DNA of 64,000 bases from Isoetes taiwanensis (GCA_021234155.1 JAJEKV010000022.1:3509370-3573369); one strand, 5' to 3'; shown: positions 45,201 through 55,826, counted from the first letter of the stretch. Numbers and translations: made by a program. Notes: generated from the letters alone by a model not told the origin.

Positions 45201-45308
45201 GCCATAGTTACGCTCATTACCATTTTTAGTTCTTTGCATGTGCTGACACATGACACATCACCTGCTGCTGACATGGCTCAATCTACATAAAGCTTTCAGG
45301 AAGAATAC

Positions 45309-45418
45309 ATGAAGTGTTGATTTTGTAACAAGAAACTCATGTCAAGTGACATGGAATATATTCATGAAGTGTTGATTTTGTAACAAGAAACTCATGTCAA
45401 GTGACATGGAATATATTC
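45309..45418. repeat. 55-bp tandem duplication beside copia A4
   Basis: Same doubled unit as 16754-16863 (ATGAAGTGTTGATTTTGTAA...). Confidence 0.9.
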
Positions 45419-46624
45419 ATGATACTTATAATTGACAGAAAGGATAAAGGATAACGCATTGGAGCGTAAGTATAATCTGTTGACAAAAGAAGTTTAGTCT
45501 TTAAACAAGTGCTCATAAGGCAAAATCTTTACACCTAGAGTTACACGATCAATATCTAGCATTATGACAGAGGGTTTTTTTTGTGATTTTATACGCTTTT
45601 TGGCATGGTTTTCATATGATTTCATGGGCGTATTGCGCGAGGCATACTAATCAGTATATCTAGAGTGCACTCCGCATTTTTATTGTCTAAATTCCATATC
45701 CCCAATGGTTTGCCCCCTTTTATTTTTATTCCTCTATTTCTTTTTATTTTTATTTCTATTTTTTAGGGTTATTGGCTTTTAATTTCATGGCTGCCCCATC
45801 GAACTGGGCATCAGAGCAGGAGGGCGGCCGATTGGATCTGATAGGGCATTCATGATCAGATCAGGAGCAGATTCAGTTGAGGAGGCAGTCGACCAGATGG
45901 AGGAGCAGATATAGGAGAGCAGCTAGCCGTTCCAGAGCATTCAAGGCATCGGTTTAGAGTATCCGGCAATAGGCCGTTAGGCATTCCGAGCAGTAGAAGA
46001 GTAGATTGAATGGAAATGCCGAATCTTTTTGAAGATCTTGAAGAATCGTGAAGAACCCTTCCTAGTCTGCCAGAAAATCTCCTGGAGTTTTTGCTTTTGT
46101 GCTATTCAGAGATAAGTCCAGATTCCTCTTGAGTTAGGGTTTCAAGTTACGTATGGTTGACTGGATCCAAGCACCAACAAGTTTGCAGCCAGTTTTTTTC
46201 ATCAGCTATAGCAGCATTCCATTTGGCCATAGATCATTTCTACCAGGCCTTAGTTTTCTAAAGTTTTGCAATATGAGTTTCATGCAACAGTAGCAGAGTT
46301 TCGCCAGACTTTGGTTCTCCAACATGTTTATTTCTTAAGTAGTTGCAAGACATTTCTTTTTCTGGCATTTTGTACAAGTCTAGGTTATTTCAAGATTATT
46401 TCAAACTGGATCCAAGTTTTGCCATCATCAAGAACAAGAATGTAGAATGTGCTTACGGATACATCAGAGACTTTGAAGACTTGGGGATGTTTCTTGTTGC
46501 TGGATGTTATGGAAACAATTGTTACTAGTTGCAGGAGCCCATCAACATTTCATTGCTTGGTGAATAAGATAAAGGAGCCCATCAACATTCCAGTGCTTAG
46601 TGAATAAAGGCCATGCAACCACTC

Positions 46625-47322
46625 ACATTTTTCATCATCAATGGTTTATGGATGGTAAGTTCAAGATTTGGGTGAATTAAGGTTTAGTTACTGTTTATCA
46701 TGTTGGGAGTTAATGAACATCTTGAAATTGTTGCATATGTGATGCAGTATTTCATGTCACTGATCAGTTAGGAAACAAGCTTACAGATCCAGGAATCATT
46801 AGCTATATTCAACAGGTAAGCCAAATTGTACCCCTTGCTCCCTTTCTTTCCATTTTGCATGCATGGATTAGTTTCTGGACTAAGGGTCTAGTCTTTGTAT
46901 TAGGCTCGGGTGCAACACAAGATTTCTGATGTTCGCCAAACATCTCAAGTTGAGGACTGTTTAGGGCGAGCTGTAGGAGCACATTCAAATGCTCATCATC
47001 TGACTATTGAAGTTCTTTGCAGGAGACGGACACTGGGTCCGCGGAAATTTCAGGTGTCTTAACACACTTGCTCTGCAATGTTGTAGCTGCAGAAGTTTGG
47101 ACACACAACATGCGTGTGGCATGCATAGTATACATCACAGATGAAGTAACAGGTGGGCCTGTTCAAGATACCCAGAAACTTGCAGGAGTAAAGGAACAGC
47201 TTTTGAATCTTTTAAAGAGGGATGATGATAAAAGAGTGGCTAGAACAGATTTTTCATCTTTTAAAGAGGGATGATGATAAAAGAGTGGCTAGAACAGATT
47301 TTTCGGTGGGTTTGACACATAC
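46625..47322 (+). pseudogene. ACR-type (ACT domain repeat) gene fragment, three exons
   Basis: Exon a ends WFMD with donor GTAAGT at 46655. Exon b (46748-46815) completes VFHVTDQLGNKLTDPG and SYIQQ before GTAAGC. Exon c (from 46914) has a degraded middle and then ISGVLTHLLCNVVAAEVWTH, NMRVACIVYITDEVTGGP, AGVKEQLLNLL, DDKRVARTDFS and VGLTHTD. These are the first ACT domain and following linker of plant ACR proteins, regulators that bind small ligands such as amino acids through ACT domains. It is broken by a frameshift and loss of the DRPGLLSE motif near 47020, by a 50-bp tandem duplication (about 47205-47305), and by missing 5' and 3' exons. Splice sites are preserved, so it is a genomic fragment and not a retrocopy. 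Confidence 0.8.
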
Positions 47323-47711
47323 TGATGGGAATATGCCACAGGCTATTTACATATAATTTTTGTGCGCAATTATATGAAGCTTTGTGGGTAATATATGTGC
47401 AAGGTAATATACTTGTAGGTTTGTGGGCCAAAATTTAGAGCTAGAAGCAACATGCATCATCAGTTAAGTTAGTTAAGTTACTCCATGTTCGATTCCCAGG
47501 AGATCTTTACTGCTTGTATGATATTTGTAAATGTATATAAGAGGTGCTTGTATCATATTGTAAATGTGTTGAAGAGGTCCTAGGATACAAACCATGTTGC
47601 GTGCATGTTCAAAAGGATATACCAATGACTTGGTCTATAATAAGCAACCAAGAACCAAATTGTTTTAAAATAAATACAATTCATTACATTCTGGCCCTTT
47701 GGTTTGGTGAA

Positions 47712-47726
47712 GGCCCCGAAGGGGCC
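47712..47726. repeat. Perfect GC hairpin (GGCCCC-GAA-GGGGCC)
   Basis: A six-base-pair GC stem with a three-base loop, followed by AAAAAA. It resembles an intrinsic terminator in form only; in a plant nuclear context it is more likely incidental or part of the adjacent element. Confidence 0.5.
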
Positions 47727-47743
47727 AAAAAATTTTTAGGTAT

Positions 47744-48130
47744 AACATAAACTATTACATTCCACACTTAAAAATAAAATTCCCCCTTAAACCCCCTTTG
47801 GTTTGGGTGCATATTCACACGGGGGGTGACGTAGGGCAACGAGAGCTGTTGGATAAGCATATATGCCCTTTATTCCTCGATCTAGACCGTACATAGAGAT
47901 CCTCATTTGTGGGGTATGCATGTACAAGTTTTGGTATACTATATCACACAGTTTGTAAAATACTATAAGATTTGAGGCAATGTACTATATGGTGTTGATT
48001 TTATACATGTATAATATGATTTCAGGGGCTCTCGTTGCCCTACGTCACCCCCCGTGTGAATATGCACCCAAACCAAAGGGGGTTTAAGGGGGAATTTTAT
48101 TTTTAAGTGTGGAATGTTATAGTTTATGTT
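47744..48130. mobile_element. 387-bp foldback element with 103-bp terminal inverted repeats
   Basis: 47744-47846 (AACATAAACTATTACATTCC...GGGCAACGAGAGC) and 48028-48130 are reverse complements with one mismatch in 103. The centre (47847-48027) is AT-rich and non-coding. No clear target-site duplication is visible. Near-identity of the arms points to recent origin. Superfamily not assigned. Confidence 0.85.
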
Positions 48131-48136
48131 TGTGTT

Positions 48137-48870
48137 GATATTCATTATAGTCCAAACACATGGTGACCAACTTGTGGAAATCAAGATTTTGCTATAGAGA
48201 GTCAAGCTCTTGCTTAGTGCTTTTACTAAATGTCAAAGGAAATTATAAGTACAGACAAAATAAACACAAGACCAATGCCTATTGGTACAAAGCTTCTAAC
48301 CTGTGTAGCATTGGTAACAAAAGGGTTGAAATATGAAGGGAAAAACTACGGAATACCCTTATGTTTTGACATATTTTGCCACGTACCCCTAACTTTTCAA
48401 AAATTTATGGAATGCCCCTGGTCAACGTATTTGGCCTTGTAGAATTTCGTATATCACAAGATGCCCTTGTATTTTTGCGTATTTCTTCAAATGCCCTTCT
48501 GCAAGCAGTTCGTTTTTGCTCCCACCTTCTTCTACAAATGGCTTATGCTTTTTCGGTGCTACAGACCAGCAAATTTTTGGTGCTATAGAGTTTGATTGAA
48601 TCGTAGTTAGGGGCCCTTTATCCCCATTTCACGGAGGCATATCATCGTCAATTTTATTGACTGTTTTCATAAAAGTCTATGTAACACCTTATACCTAAAT
48701 CATTTTTGCCACGTAAACTAAATAAAAAGAAAAAAAAAATCGCAACCTTTGTTTGCTCCTTAATCTTGGCTGGTCCTCTATTATCTTTATCTTTATCTTT
48801 ATCTATTAGCTCACCCCCATGTTGCATGAGGAGGCAATTCAAGGATTTAACATAGTTGATAGTGTTGAAA
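48137..48870 (+). repeat. Copy of 17019-17715
   Basis: Direct copy of the non-coding GDSL-associated flank, with an added (ATCTTT)n expansion (about 48780-48806) and small indels. It breaks at GTTGAAAG, where a GDSL exon-1 fragment is joined. Confidence 0.85.
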
Positions 48871-48871
48871 G

Positions 48872-49077
48872 ACAAAAACATGTAAAGAAGCATGTTGACA
48901 TAGGCAATGACATTAGTAAACTTACACATTAAGTCAACCATGGTATATCCGTTGCCAACACGTCCGCGGACTGGATCCTTGTATGTCTAAGGACGTGGCA
49001 AGGAAGGATAAAGAATTTCAAAGTTGCCACTATCGGACAAAGAATCTCGAAAGATAATCAAACCTCTTGCACATGAG
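48872..49077 (-). pseudogene. GDSL exon-1 fragment (copy 4)
   Basis: Contains exon 1 from CARGLIIF to TMVDLM with the exon-1 donor (GTAAGT) and part of intron 1. The active-site motif is damaged (FRDSLSDSGNF, Gly to Arg) and a stop replaces Trp in PRPWTYKD. Everything upstream of the block and exons 2-5 are missing. Confidence 0.85.
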
Positions 49078-49165
49078 ATGGTAGTGTGGCAAGCCTTGTT
49101 TCTAAAAATCTATCATGTACGTGTGTGACCACCTTGACCAATATATCATTTCAAAGAGGTCGTGG

Positions 49166-49688
49166 TGTTGGAAAATTAGTATTTTCATCATATGATTGTT
49201 GTCTAGTGCATAGATAGTAAAAAAATAATAAGACATGTTGTAAATAGTTGGTTTCCCAAATAGTTTAAAAGGGAACATTTATATTTAGAGAAGATTGATA
49301 TTTTAGTAGTCGATTGAGAGGGACATATGGGATTCAAACATAGCAATTCTATTCTTGTGGAAACCGACCAAATCATAAGACAAAACCGTCGTTGAGATGG
49401 TGGTTCAGCCTGTATATATATTACAAGTAGTATAAGAGATGAACAGAGCTTGGAGATTGAAGAATTCGGTGGTGTTTGTGCAAATTAGGTCGTAAATCTA
49501 CAGTGCACTGGTGCTACAGTGCACTAGTGCTACAGTAACTATTTGAAGCAATAAATTCAATGGTTTCAATTATATTTGTGGTTGCATTTGGTTATTCAAC
49601 TTACACCTAGGTTGAATTATATTGATTTAAAAGGAGTCTACTTGAGATATTATAATAGTTGTTGTTCAAATATCTGCCTTAACTAACA
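49166..49688 (+). repeat. Putative 5' LTR of copia family B (523 bp)
   Basis: TGTTGGAAAATTAG...TTAACTAACA has TG..CA ends with short inverted TGTT/AACA termini. A TATATATATT box is near 49411. Two bases further lies TGGTATCAGAGCC (49691-49703), a primer-binding site for initiator-Met tRNA. The start is inferred from ends and spacing; no second LTR is in view. Confidence 0.65.
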
Positions 49689-49715
49689 TTTGGTATCAGA
49701 GCCAATTCACTTACA

Positions 49716-50385
49716 ATGTCTAGCATATTTGGAGCTGGATTGTTAAGCAGTGTAGATGTGTACCAAGGAGGACCAGGCTTTCAAGTATGGAAGGATGCAA
49801 TCAAACACATATTTGAAGTAGAAGATCTGTGGGTGTTGGTTGCTGCAACTGGAGATTTCATACCTGCAGTATCAAGCTCAATAGTAAGACCTATTATAAG
49901 AAGTACTAATGGTGAAATTGCAAAAACAGGTGGTACCAGTGAAGTGAGAACATGAATAAATGTGGGATCAGGAAGATCCTTGTATGCACGAGAAAAGGAA
50001 GCACAAGGGATCATTGCTTCAAAGGTTAGTCCAAGCATAAGGCTCAAATTAAGAAATCTGTCAGCAAAGGATATGTGGAGTTTTTTAATTAAACATTATG
50101 AGGAAATGACATCTTCACAAATAGACTTGCTTGAAAAAGAGCTAAGGAAACTGAAATTACATGATGATGATGATGATGTGGCTGAGTACTACAAGTTTGA
50201 TAATATTATAGCTGATTTAAGAGGAGCAGGCGTGAAACTCAGTGAGAGATATCAAGTATTAGCAATTGCAAGGTCAGTGGTAGAAAATGAGCAGTTATCT
50301 TTGTTCATCAGAAATATTGCAAATTCAAGAGAGCAAGCTGAAACTATAGTGAGAACTGAATTTGAACACGAGAATTTGACTGTAG
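49716..50385 (+). pseudogene. copia family B gag, one in-frame stop and truncated
   Basis: MSSIFGAGLLSSVDVYQGGP opens a gag frame (WKDAIKHIFEVEDLWVLV) that meets TGA at 49953-49955 and then continues in the same frame: REKEAQGIIASKVSPSIR, AKDMWSFLIKHYE, LEKELRKLKLHDDDD, YYKFDNIIADLRGAG. This is the UBN2-type copia capsid pattern (W..A...I...I...L, then A...W..L...Y). Only one point mutation interrupts it. Sequence similarity stops near 50385, before any zinc knuckle, where a GC-rich foreign stretch begins. Confidence 0.8.
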
Positions 50386-50760
50386 CCTGCCGGATACGCA
50401 ATCTCTTGGGATCACCCGAAGAGACTACTCCAGATTGCATCTCCCTGGTCCGATGAGGCAAGGTCGGGTTATATCTCCCCTTCCCGGAAATCAGTGACTC
50501 GATGGGCGACTAGAGGATCGTGGCAACACACATCCGTTCACGTCTTTAACCCCCCCAAAGCAAGAACCAGGCCGACACCTGCAGCTCTTCAGGATCAGGG
50601 CGGCACCATTGATCCAGGGGGTGACGAACCCATGCCCGGCCCGCACGAAGTGACCGACCATAGGCCTAGTGCGCCCCAAGTCCCCAGTAGCCGCGCTCAG
50701 CAGGGACTATTCCACCATCTCGTCACTGATCCCGTTATCTGGTGCTCAGTCAATCCATAA
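50386..50760. other. GC-rich patch of unknown origin
   Basis: About 375 bp of clearly higher GC content than both neighbours interrupts copia family B gag. It has short proline-rich open frames on both strands (50494-50760 plus, 50491-50679 minus) and no domain. It ends near CAATCCATAACTCCC. AT-rich DNA with ATAACACCCCG (50907-50917), an LTR-start-like word, follows. Probably part of another repeat family. Confidence 0.4.
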
Positions 50761-51340
50761 CTCCCTTAGTCCGGTGGGCTCTATGCACATGCCGTAAATC
50801 TAATACGATTATTTTGAGAGAAAAACGAAACTTTCATATGATTATTTGCGAAAAGGGGAAAGAATGCAAGAAAGCCAAGGTATTGCCCGGATCCGATGCC
50901 AAATATAACACCCCGAAAAGGGCACATCGGTGTTACCACCCACCCCCAAAAACATTTTAAGTAGGTAAATTTGCATACTTGTAGTCTATATTGGTTACTT
51001 GATGCCTGGCCACACTCATAAAGATATTGATGCATTGTTTGTCCATTACAAGATCAAATTGCAAAAAACAATACCACTTATCCAAGGCTTTAAAGCTATA
51101 TGAAAGTTCATTGATATAAGAAGTCCCCGGCTGGAAAGATTTCATAGAGGATTATGCTTGTGGAGACCTTATTGTCCGTTGCAATGCAAGCTTTGGGTAA
51201 AAAATGGAAATCCAATAATACAATATAAGATGAGGGCTGGAGTATGTGGAACTGGAAGATAACAATATATTGATTCGGAAAGAGGATCTGGCAGATGAAC
51301 CAATGGTGCCAACGAGAGAGCCTAAGGCTATGAAACCTTT

Positions 51341-51386
51341 AGAATAGAATAGAATAGAATAGAATAGAATAGAATAGAATAGAATA
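51341..51386. repeat. (GAATA)n microsatellite
   Basis: About nine units of AGAAT/GAATA following ACCTTT and ending in AAGAATTTTTAATG. It may be the simple-repeat tail of a degraded retroposon. Confidence 0.9.
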
Positions 51387-51782
51387 AGAATTTTTAATGT
51401 CCACGAAGACCAAGAGGCTATGGGACCCATATAATGGGCTAGTACAACCAAAGAATAAATTACTAATCACATATTTCTTATTAGCTAAGATGGCTTTAGC
51501 TATACTTGCCCGAAACTAATCCCAAGACTTTCTGTGGTTTAGCTAAATAAGAGATATTTTTTCTCTTATACTTTCTAGCGCTTAACTAAACTAACCCGTA
51601 ACTCATCCCAAAATTTCTATGGTGTGGGTATGGAAGCTAAAATTATCATATCTTTTTCCCAATTGTTTCCAATTACTTTACTAATTTTCATTGTGAAAAC
51701 ATCCTTAAAGAAATCCAGAGCTAAGTCTAGACCTCAAATTATTCCATGAATACTAGGAAATAAATTTATTAATTATGTATAT

Positions 51783-52018
51783 CTCACTGGGCGTTTAGTC
51801 TAGTGGTAACACACTAGATCTAGCAACTATAGGTCTTGAGTTCGAGACCGCCCAAAATCGCACTCTGAACTGTTGGGTGTCAAAACCCACAGACGCAATG
51901 TAAAGTGGTTGGGGGCAGGGCCCAACCAAGCAATGTAGTGTGGTGTGTGGTCACATGTCCAGTTGGATGCTGCCTAGTGGCGTGACATTAAAATACTATC
52001 TATCTATCATTACCTAGA
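51783..52018 (+). mobile_element. tRNA-derived SINE with (ATCT)n tail
   Basis: CACTGGGCGTTTAGTCTAGTGGTAACACAC contains an A box (TAGTCTAGTGG, 51796-51806). GAGTTCGAGACC (51838-51849) is a B box, at normal tRNA spacing, which are the internal RNA polymerase III promoter parts. A G/T-rich body of about 130 bp follows, then ACTATCTATCTATC. Downstream, CATTACCTAGAATTACTTTA with a second ATCT run is tandemly repeated (52008-52065). No protein is encoded; movement would depend on a LINE. Confidence 0.8.
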
Positions 52019-52317
52019 ATTACTTTAACTATCTATCTATCTATCATTACCTAGAATTACTTTAGCTAAAATAGCCCAAAAATCGTTCCAAAACTTTCTC
52101 TAATTTAGCCAAAAGGTACAAATTTTAACTCTCGTATTATCTAGCGTTTGACTAAACAGCCTGAAGGTTGGTGTAGGAAAAAAGTTAAGCTAAAATTATT
52201 ATTTTAACCTCATTTTTTTCCATTTACTTTAGCCTACATTTTTTGAAAATGTGTTATAAAATTGCCAACTAGCTAAGTTTAGCACTTAAATTATTCCACG
52301 AGTACAACCATTACTAC

Positions 52318-52372
52318 TAGAATTAAAAAGCCCATGCCTCGAAAGGTTTTTAAGGGAAAAACCTTTGCAATA
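52318..52372 (-). mobile_element. LINE-like 3' tail fragment
   Basis: On the minus strand GGTTTTTCCCTTAAAAACC and GGGCTTTTTAATTCTAGTAGTAATGG parallel the 34728-35132 tail. A pyrimidine-rich stem-loop precedes AATTCTAG. The 5' extent cannot be fixed. Confidence 0.5.
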
Positions 52373-52509
52373 ATGATGATAGAAGTGATAATGGAACACA
52401 TAAAGTATTGGCAGCATGTCCTTAGCAGATAAACACATAATACCAGTGAGGAGAGCGTGTAATGTAGAATGAATTCATATACTTTTGGGAGTTTAGACAC
52501 AAGCATGAG

Positions 52510-53305
52510 TGTTCTTTGAGAGGATTAACTACCTCAAACCTGATGGAGGCTCAACCATGATCAATTCCAACCTGATCGCAACAGCCAATTCACTAATGAT
52601 AGAGGAGTTTGAAGAGGAGGGGGAAGAGAAAGAGCACTATGTTTGACCTAGAAACGAGCATCCCAAGTATTATGGACTTGTTCCATATGATCCAAAGATG
52701 GATGAAGGATGACCAATATTTGATCGTCAGGCCAGCAGATAAAGATACTCATCCTATTTGGTTAGGATATATTATCTCTGGCGTTTGTAGGAAGCTAATA
52801 ACTCTAACATAAATAAGATGCATGTGGAATGGTGGCGTCCAATAAGTAGAAAATGAGAAATTACTGAAAAAGAGTGCTACAAAGATTGTTCTAATAAGCA
52901 ATGGAAGCATGATGTAAATGATCCGCCCCAATGAGTGGAAATAAGTTCTATGTTGATGTCATGGAACCCCAGAAAGGGCAAGCTGGATTTGGAAAATGGG
53001 AACATGAAGCTTTCAATCTCTATGAAGGATAAAGTTCTTTGTCAATGGGCAAGATAGGCGAACAAGGAAAACAATGTACAAGAGTTAATGAGTATCTGAT
53101 GAATGAAGCATAATAGAAGTCCTGAGAGATTGCTTCCATTGCTTATGAGTATAAATAAGTTGATATGTGGAATATAGATTTGTGATTAACTAGGTGTTAA
53201 CTTTTAATTTTGAGACTAATTAGAATTAAAGTTAGTAATAAAAAGTCTTTACATGCAATTTCACATGTGTTGAAATTGCGGTCGGTCCTATTTCTATATT
53301 TCAAA
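52510..53305. other. Region without recognised genes
   Basis: Contains a short open frame (52609-52812) with MKRRGKRKSTMF and DQYLIVRPADKDTHP, which I cannot assign. AT-rich sequence otherwise, with no splice-bounded exons or element ends. Confidence 0.4.
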
Positions 53306-53660
53306 TTGATGGAATCATAGTTAGGGCCCCTTTATCCATTTCTAGATAAACCCATTTCACAGAGGCATATCATCGTCAATTTTATCGACTTTTTCCATAA
53401 AAGTCTATGTAACACCTTATACCTAAATCATTTTTGCCACGTAAATTAAATAAAAAGAAAAAAAATCGCAACCTTTGTTTGCTCCTTAATCTTGGCTGGT
53501 CCTCTATTAGCTCACCCCCATGTTGCATGAGGAGGCAATTCAAGGATTAAACATAGTTGACAGTGTTGAAAGTAAAGGTTGACTTTTGTTTTAGGCAATT
53601 ACTAAAACTTCATAACATGAACAAAGGTCATGCTTGATGAAAAAAGTCTTAACATATTAT
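53306..53660 (+). repeat. Third copy of the GDSL-associated flank
   Basis: Matches the second half of 17019-17715 and 48137-48870 from GGAATCATAGTTAGGG onwards and continues beyond them (TAAAGGTTGACTTTTGTTTTAGGCAATTA) like 17715-17800. Non-coding. Confidence 0.85.
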
Positions 53661-53921
53661 TATGTAAAAATAAAACTTCATTATTATTACTAACGATTAT
53701 TAAAGGCTTCATTTTATTATTGATATTATAGTATAAGGTTGACTTTTTATTTTATGCAATAATAAAACTTCATTTAGAACAAGAACATATATATGACAAC
53801 TAATTGGAACGAAAATATGACCACCTTTATATATATTATTATAATGCACTTACTTAATATATGATCTCATCCTGAAAGGATTGATACAATCTCAATTCTA
53901 CGTTTACATATGGTGTTAAAG

Positions 53922-54190
53922 TCATCTGTACACCTCAGTTGTATTTTTCAGCAAAGAAAATCTTGGACAAAATGTGATTGAGTGATTCTTGAAATGCAAG
54001 CCATCCCAAGTCACATACAAATTACAAATTGAGCGGACAGTTTTCCACGGGTATTGGTATAGCAGGTTGGATATATTTTCCAGTGAGGAAAGATCTGGCT
54101 GCAATGCGATTGAATGCTTCTGTAAAATGCAAGCCATCCCAACTCATATACGACTTAGGATTTGAGCAGACAGTTCTCCACGTGCATTGT
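53922..54190 (-). repeat. 133-bp tandem duplication at the GDSL 3' end
   Basis: As at 19818-20083: the exon 5 segment GTGGAGAACTGTCTGCTC...TGGGATGGCTTGCAT is followed by a diverged second copy, TGGAAAACTGTCCGCTC...TGGGATGGCTTGCAT. The second copy begins inside the coding region and contains the stop codon. Confidence 0.8.
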
Positions 54191-55343
54191 CCTGGACCAA
54201 TACCAGGACAACATGAAGCCCGTGTTCCCTCTTTGCTGAAACCTGCACAGAGCACCCAAAAGCTTTAGGCGTATGGCCAAAACATAAATGTAATAATAAG
54301 AGAAAGATAGAAGTTAATTACCGAAGTTCTTGGGATTTTTAAGCACATCCAAATTCAAATTATAGAGGTCAGCATAAATAAAAGAAGAATCTGGATGTTC
54401 TATTTGTGTAAGAGCCAGCCTTCTCTGAAGGAGCATATTGTGCAACTTTGCGAGCTCATTCAAGGGTTTGGAACACCCAAAAGAGTCATAGTTCCGTGTG
54501 TTAAGGAACATTGGAAAACAACCCATTGCCGCAACACCTACCACCATAAAGTTTTGTGCACCTTGGTTGTGGAGCCTCTGCAACAAGCAATCTATATATC
54601 ATCAACCACTCAAAGATTAACAAAGTATGCTAGTTAGTACCTCAATCCCTTTCATTATTGAATCTACAGACTGGGGCACAATGGTAGATCTCAAATGGTC
54701 AAACGTATCATTTCTTTTAACAAGGTTTTGGACGATGTCATTCGTCCCAAGGTAAATGAGGTGAAGGGCATTGGAAGCCAATTCTGGAAAACAAATCCAA
54801 ACATGAGTAAAGAGAAGAAGGGTACAATCCTAATGACGATTGCTCACTCACTTTCAGATATAAGATGTCGCTTTCTCCAGAAGGCATAGGTGTCAACTTG
54901 ATGAGATAGGTAATAAGGTACCAAAATGGAACTGTCACGGGCAGTAGCGCCTTCAACAGCAAAGTTGACACCTGTCGAATACCTCCACCCGTTGAAGAAA
55001 TTTCGACCATAATTGGGTAGCATTGTACCTAATCCAAGGTACTTTGCTGAAACACAAAAGACGAAAACATGTAAAGAAGCATGTTGACATAGGCAATGAC
55101 ATTAGTAAACTTACACATTAAGTCAACCATGGTATATCCGTTGCCAACACGTCCGCGGACTGGATCCTTGTATGTCCAAGGACGTGGCAAGGAAGGATAA
55201 AGAATTTCAAAGTTGCCACTATCGGACAAAGAATCTCCAAAGATAATCAAACCTCTTGCACATGAGGGTGCTAAGCCATGGGCATGGGCAACAAACGGCA
55301 TGCCAATAAGTAGCATCCACATTATCACCATATGAGCATTCAT
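54022..55343 (-). CDS. GDSL esterase/lipase, complete five-exon gene (347 aa)
   Basis: Exons on minus: 55343-55115, 55046-54852, 54783-54641, 54577-54322, 54242-54022. All introns are GT..AG and the frame joins without a stop (1044 nt). Residues 1-21 form a hydrophobic signal peptide ending AHA, so the product is probably secreted. Block I is FGDSLSDSGNF with nucleophile Ser38; block II GVNFAVEGATA gives the oxyanion Gly109; block III GTNDIV gives Asn156; block V SWDGLHF gives Asp310 and His313. Length and exon plan suit plant GDSL-type SGNH hydrolases, which cleave ester bonds in lipids, cutin or acylated metabolites; the substrate is unknown. The conserved promoter (TATAAAAAA at 55426-55434) precedes it. 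The last ten residues derive from a tandem duplication of the exon 5 segment. This is the best preserved of four copies here. Confidence 0.9.
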
Positions 55344-55425
55344 TATTAAAAGAGAATTGAAAGGATGAGCGATGTGGGCAATTTGCGTTTGTTATTTAGA
55401 CTGAACGATGTGGGCAATTTTGCGC

Positions 55426-55434
55426 TTTTTTATA
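55426..55434 (-). promoter_or_regulatory. TATA box, GDSL gene at 54022-55343
   Basis: TATAAAAAA on the minus strand, 83 bp before the ATG, followed by two CCACATCGYTCA motifs and preceded by a CTTTTCTTTCCTTCCTC stretch. The arrangement is conserved in the three GDSL copies. Confidence 0.6.
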
Positions 55435-55826
55435 GGAGGAAGGAAAGAAAAGTTGTCTTTTATCTTTTGCCTTTGTCTTTTTGCGTTTTGGAAACTAAAA
55501 GGCGAGTGAAAGGGAAAGACGCCAATTGGGGCTTTGCAGTTCCTTATTCCACTTCTCCAATCAATATAAATTTGATCAATTGCAGTTATTCTGAATGAAT
55601 TTTGGTTCTTATGCAGGTTTGATCACATTTTGCTGAAAATAACTGGTCTGGCAAATCCAGGTCCTGTGGCATCAGTTCTTTGGCTAGATGGCCAGCTTGC
55701 TTGAATCTTCTGTTCGTCTTGATTAAGAGGTCGCTGGAGCAAAGGAGCCACTGATCAAATGAAGCAGTGGAGTCGGTGAAGGTTAAGGAGTAGATTAAAA
55801 CTGGTATACCCATATTTGACATTCCG

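Larger units (their letters stand above)
42214..45298 (+). mobile_element. Ty1/copia family A, copy A4, bounded by GGAAG target duplications
   Basis: 5' LTR 42214-42498; PBS TGGTATTAGAGCCC (42499-42512) against initiator-Met tRNA; gag remnants 42650-43061 (zinc knuckle CWYCGKQGHIKRDC); integrase C-terminal region 43130-43500 (RKNHTLMDLARSML in broken frames, then TPYEALYGLKPDVSHFKVFG); RT 43848-44591 with LLLYVDDTIVIG; RNase H 44642-45200; 3' LTR reduced to its last 145 bp (45154-45298). GGAAG stands before the 5' LTR (42209-42213) and after the 3' LTR (45299-45303). Protease, the integrase catalytic domain, part of RT, the RNase H start and the 3' LTR 5' half with its polypurine tract are deleted, so it is defective. 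Frames are broken by stops, for example at 44064 and 44191. Confidence 0.95.
45552..48136. other. 2.6-kb segment present in only one of two duplicates
   Basis: 17006/17019 and 45551/48137 are the two sides of the same duplicated locus. Here 2585 bp replaces the 12 bp found there. It contains an AT-rich stretch, a 44-bp partial tandem repeat (AGGAGCCCATCAACATT, 46533-46620), an ACR gene relic and, at its right end, a foldback element. It is either an insertion here or a deletion there. An open frame at 46343-46528 has no domain I know. Confidence 0.7.

Noticed and set aside
47712-47730. Rho-independent terminator shape
   Set aside because: Nuclear plant sequence without an adjacent prokaryotic-type gene; likely incidental hairpin.
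50494-50760. 88-codon proline-rich open frame
   Set aside because: Sits in a GC-rich repeat patch, overlaps an equally long minus frame and has no domain.
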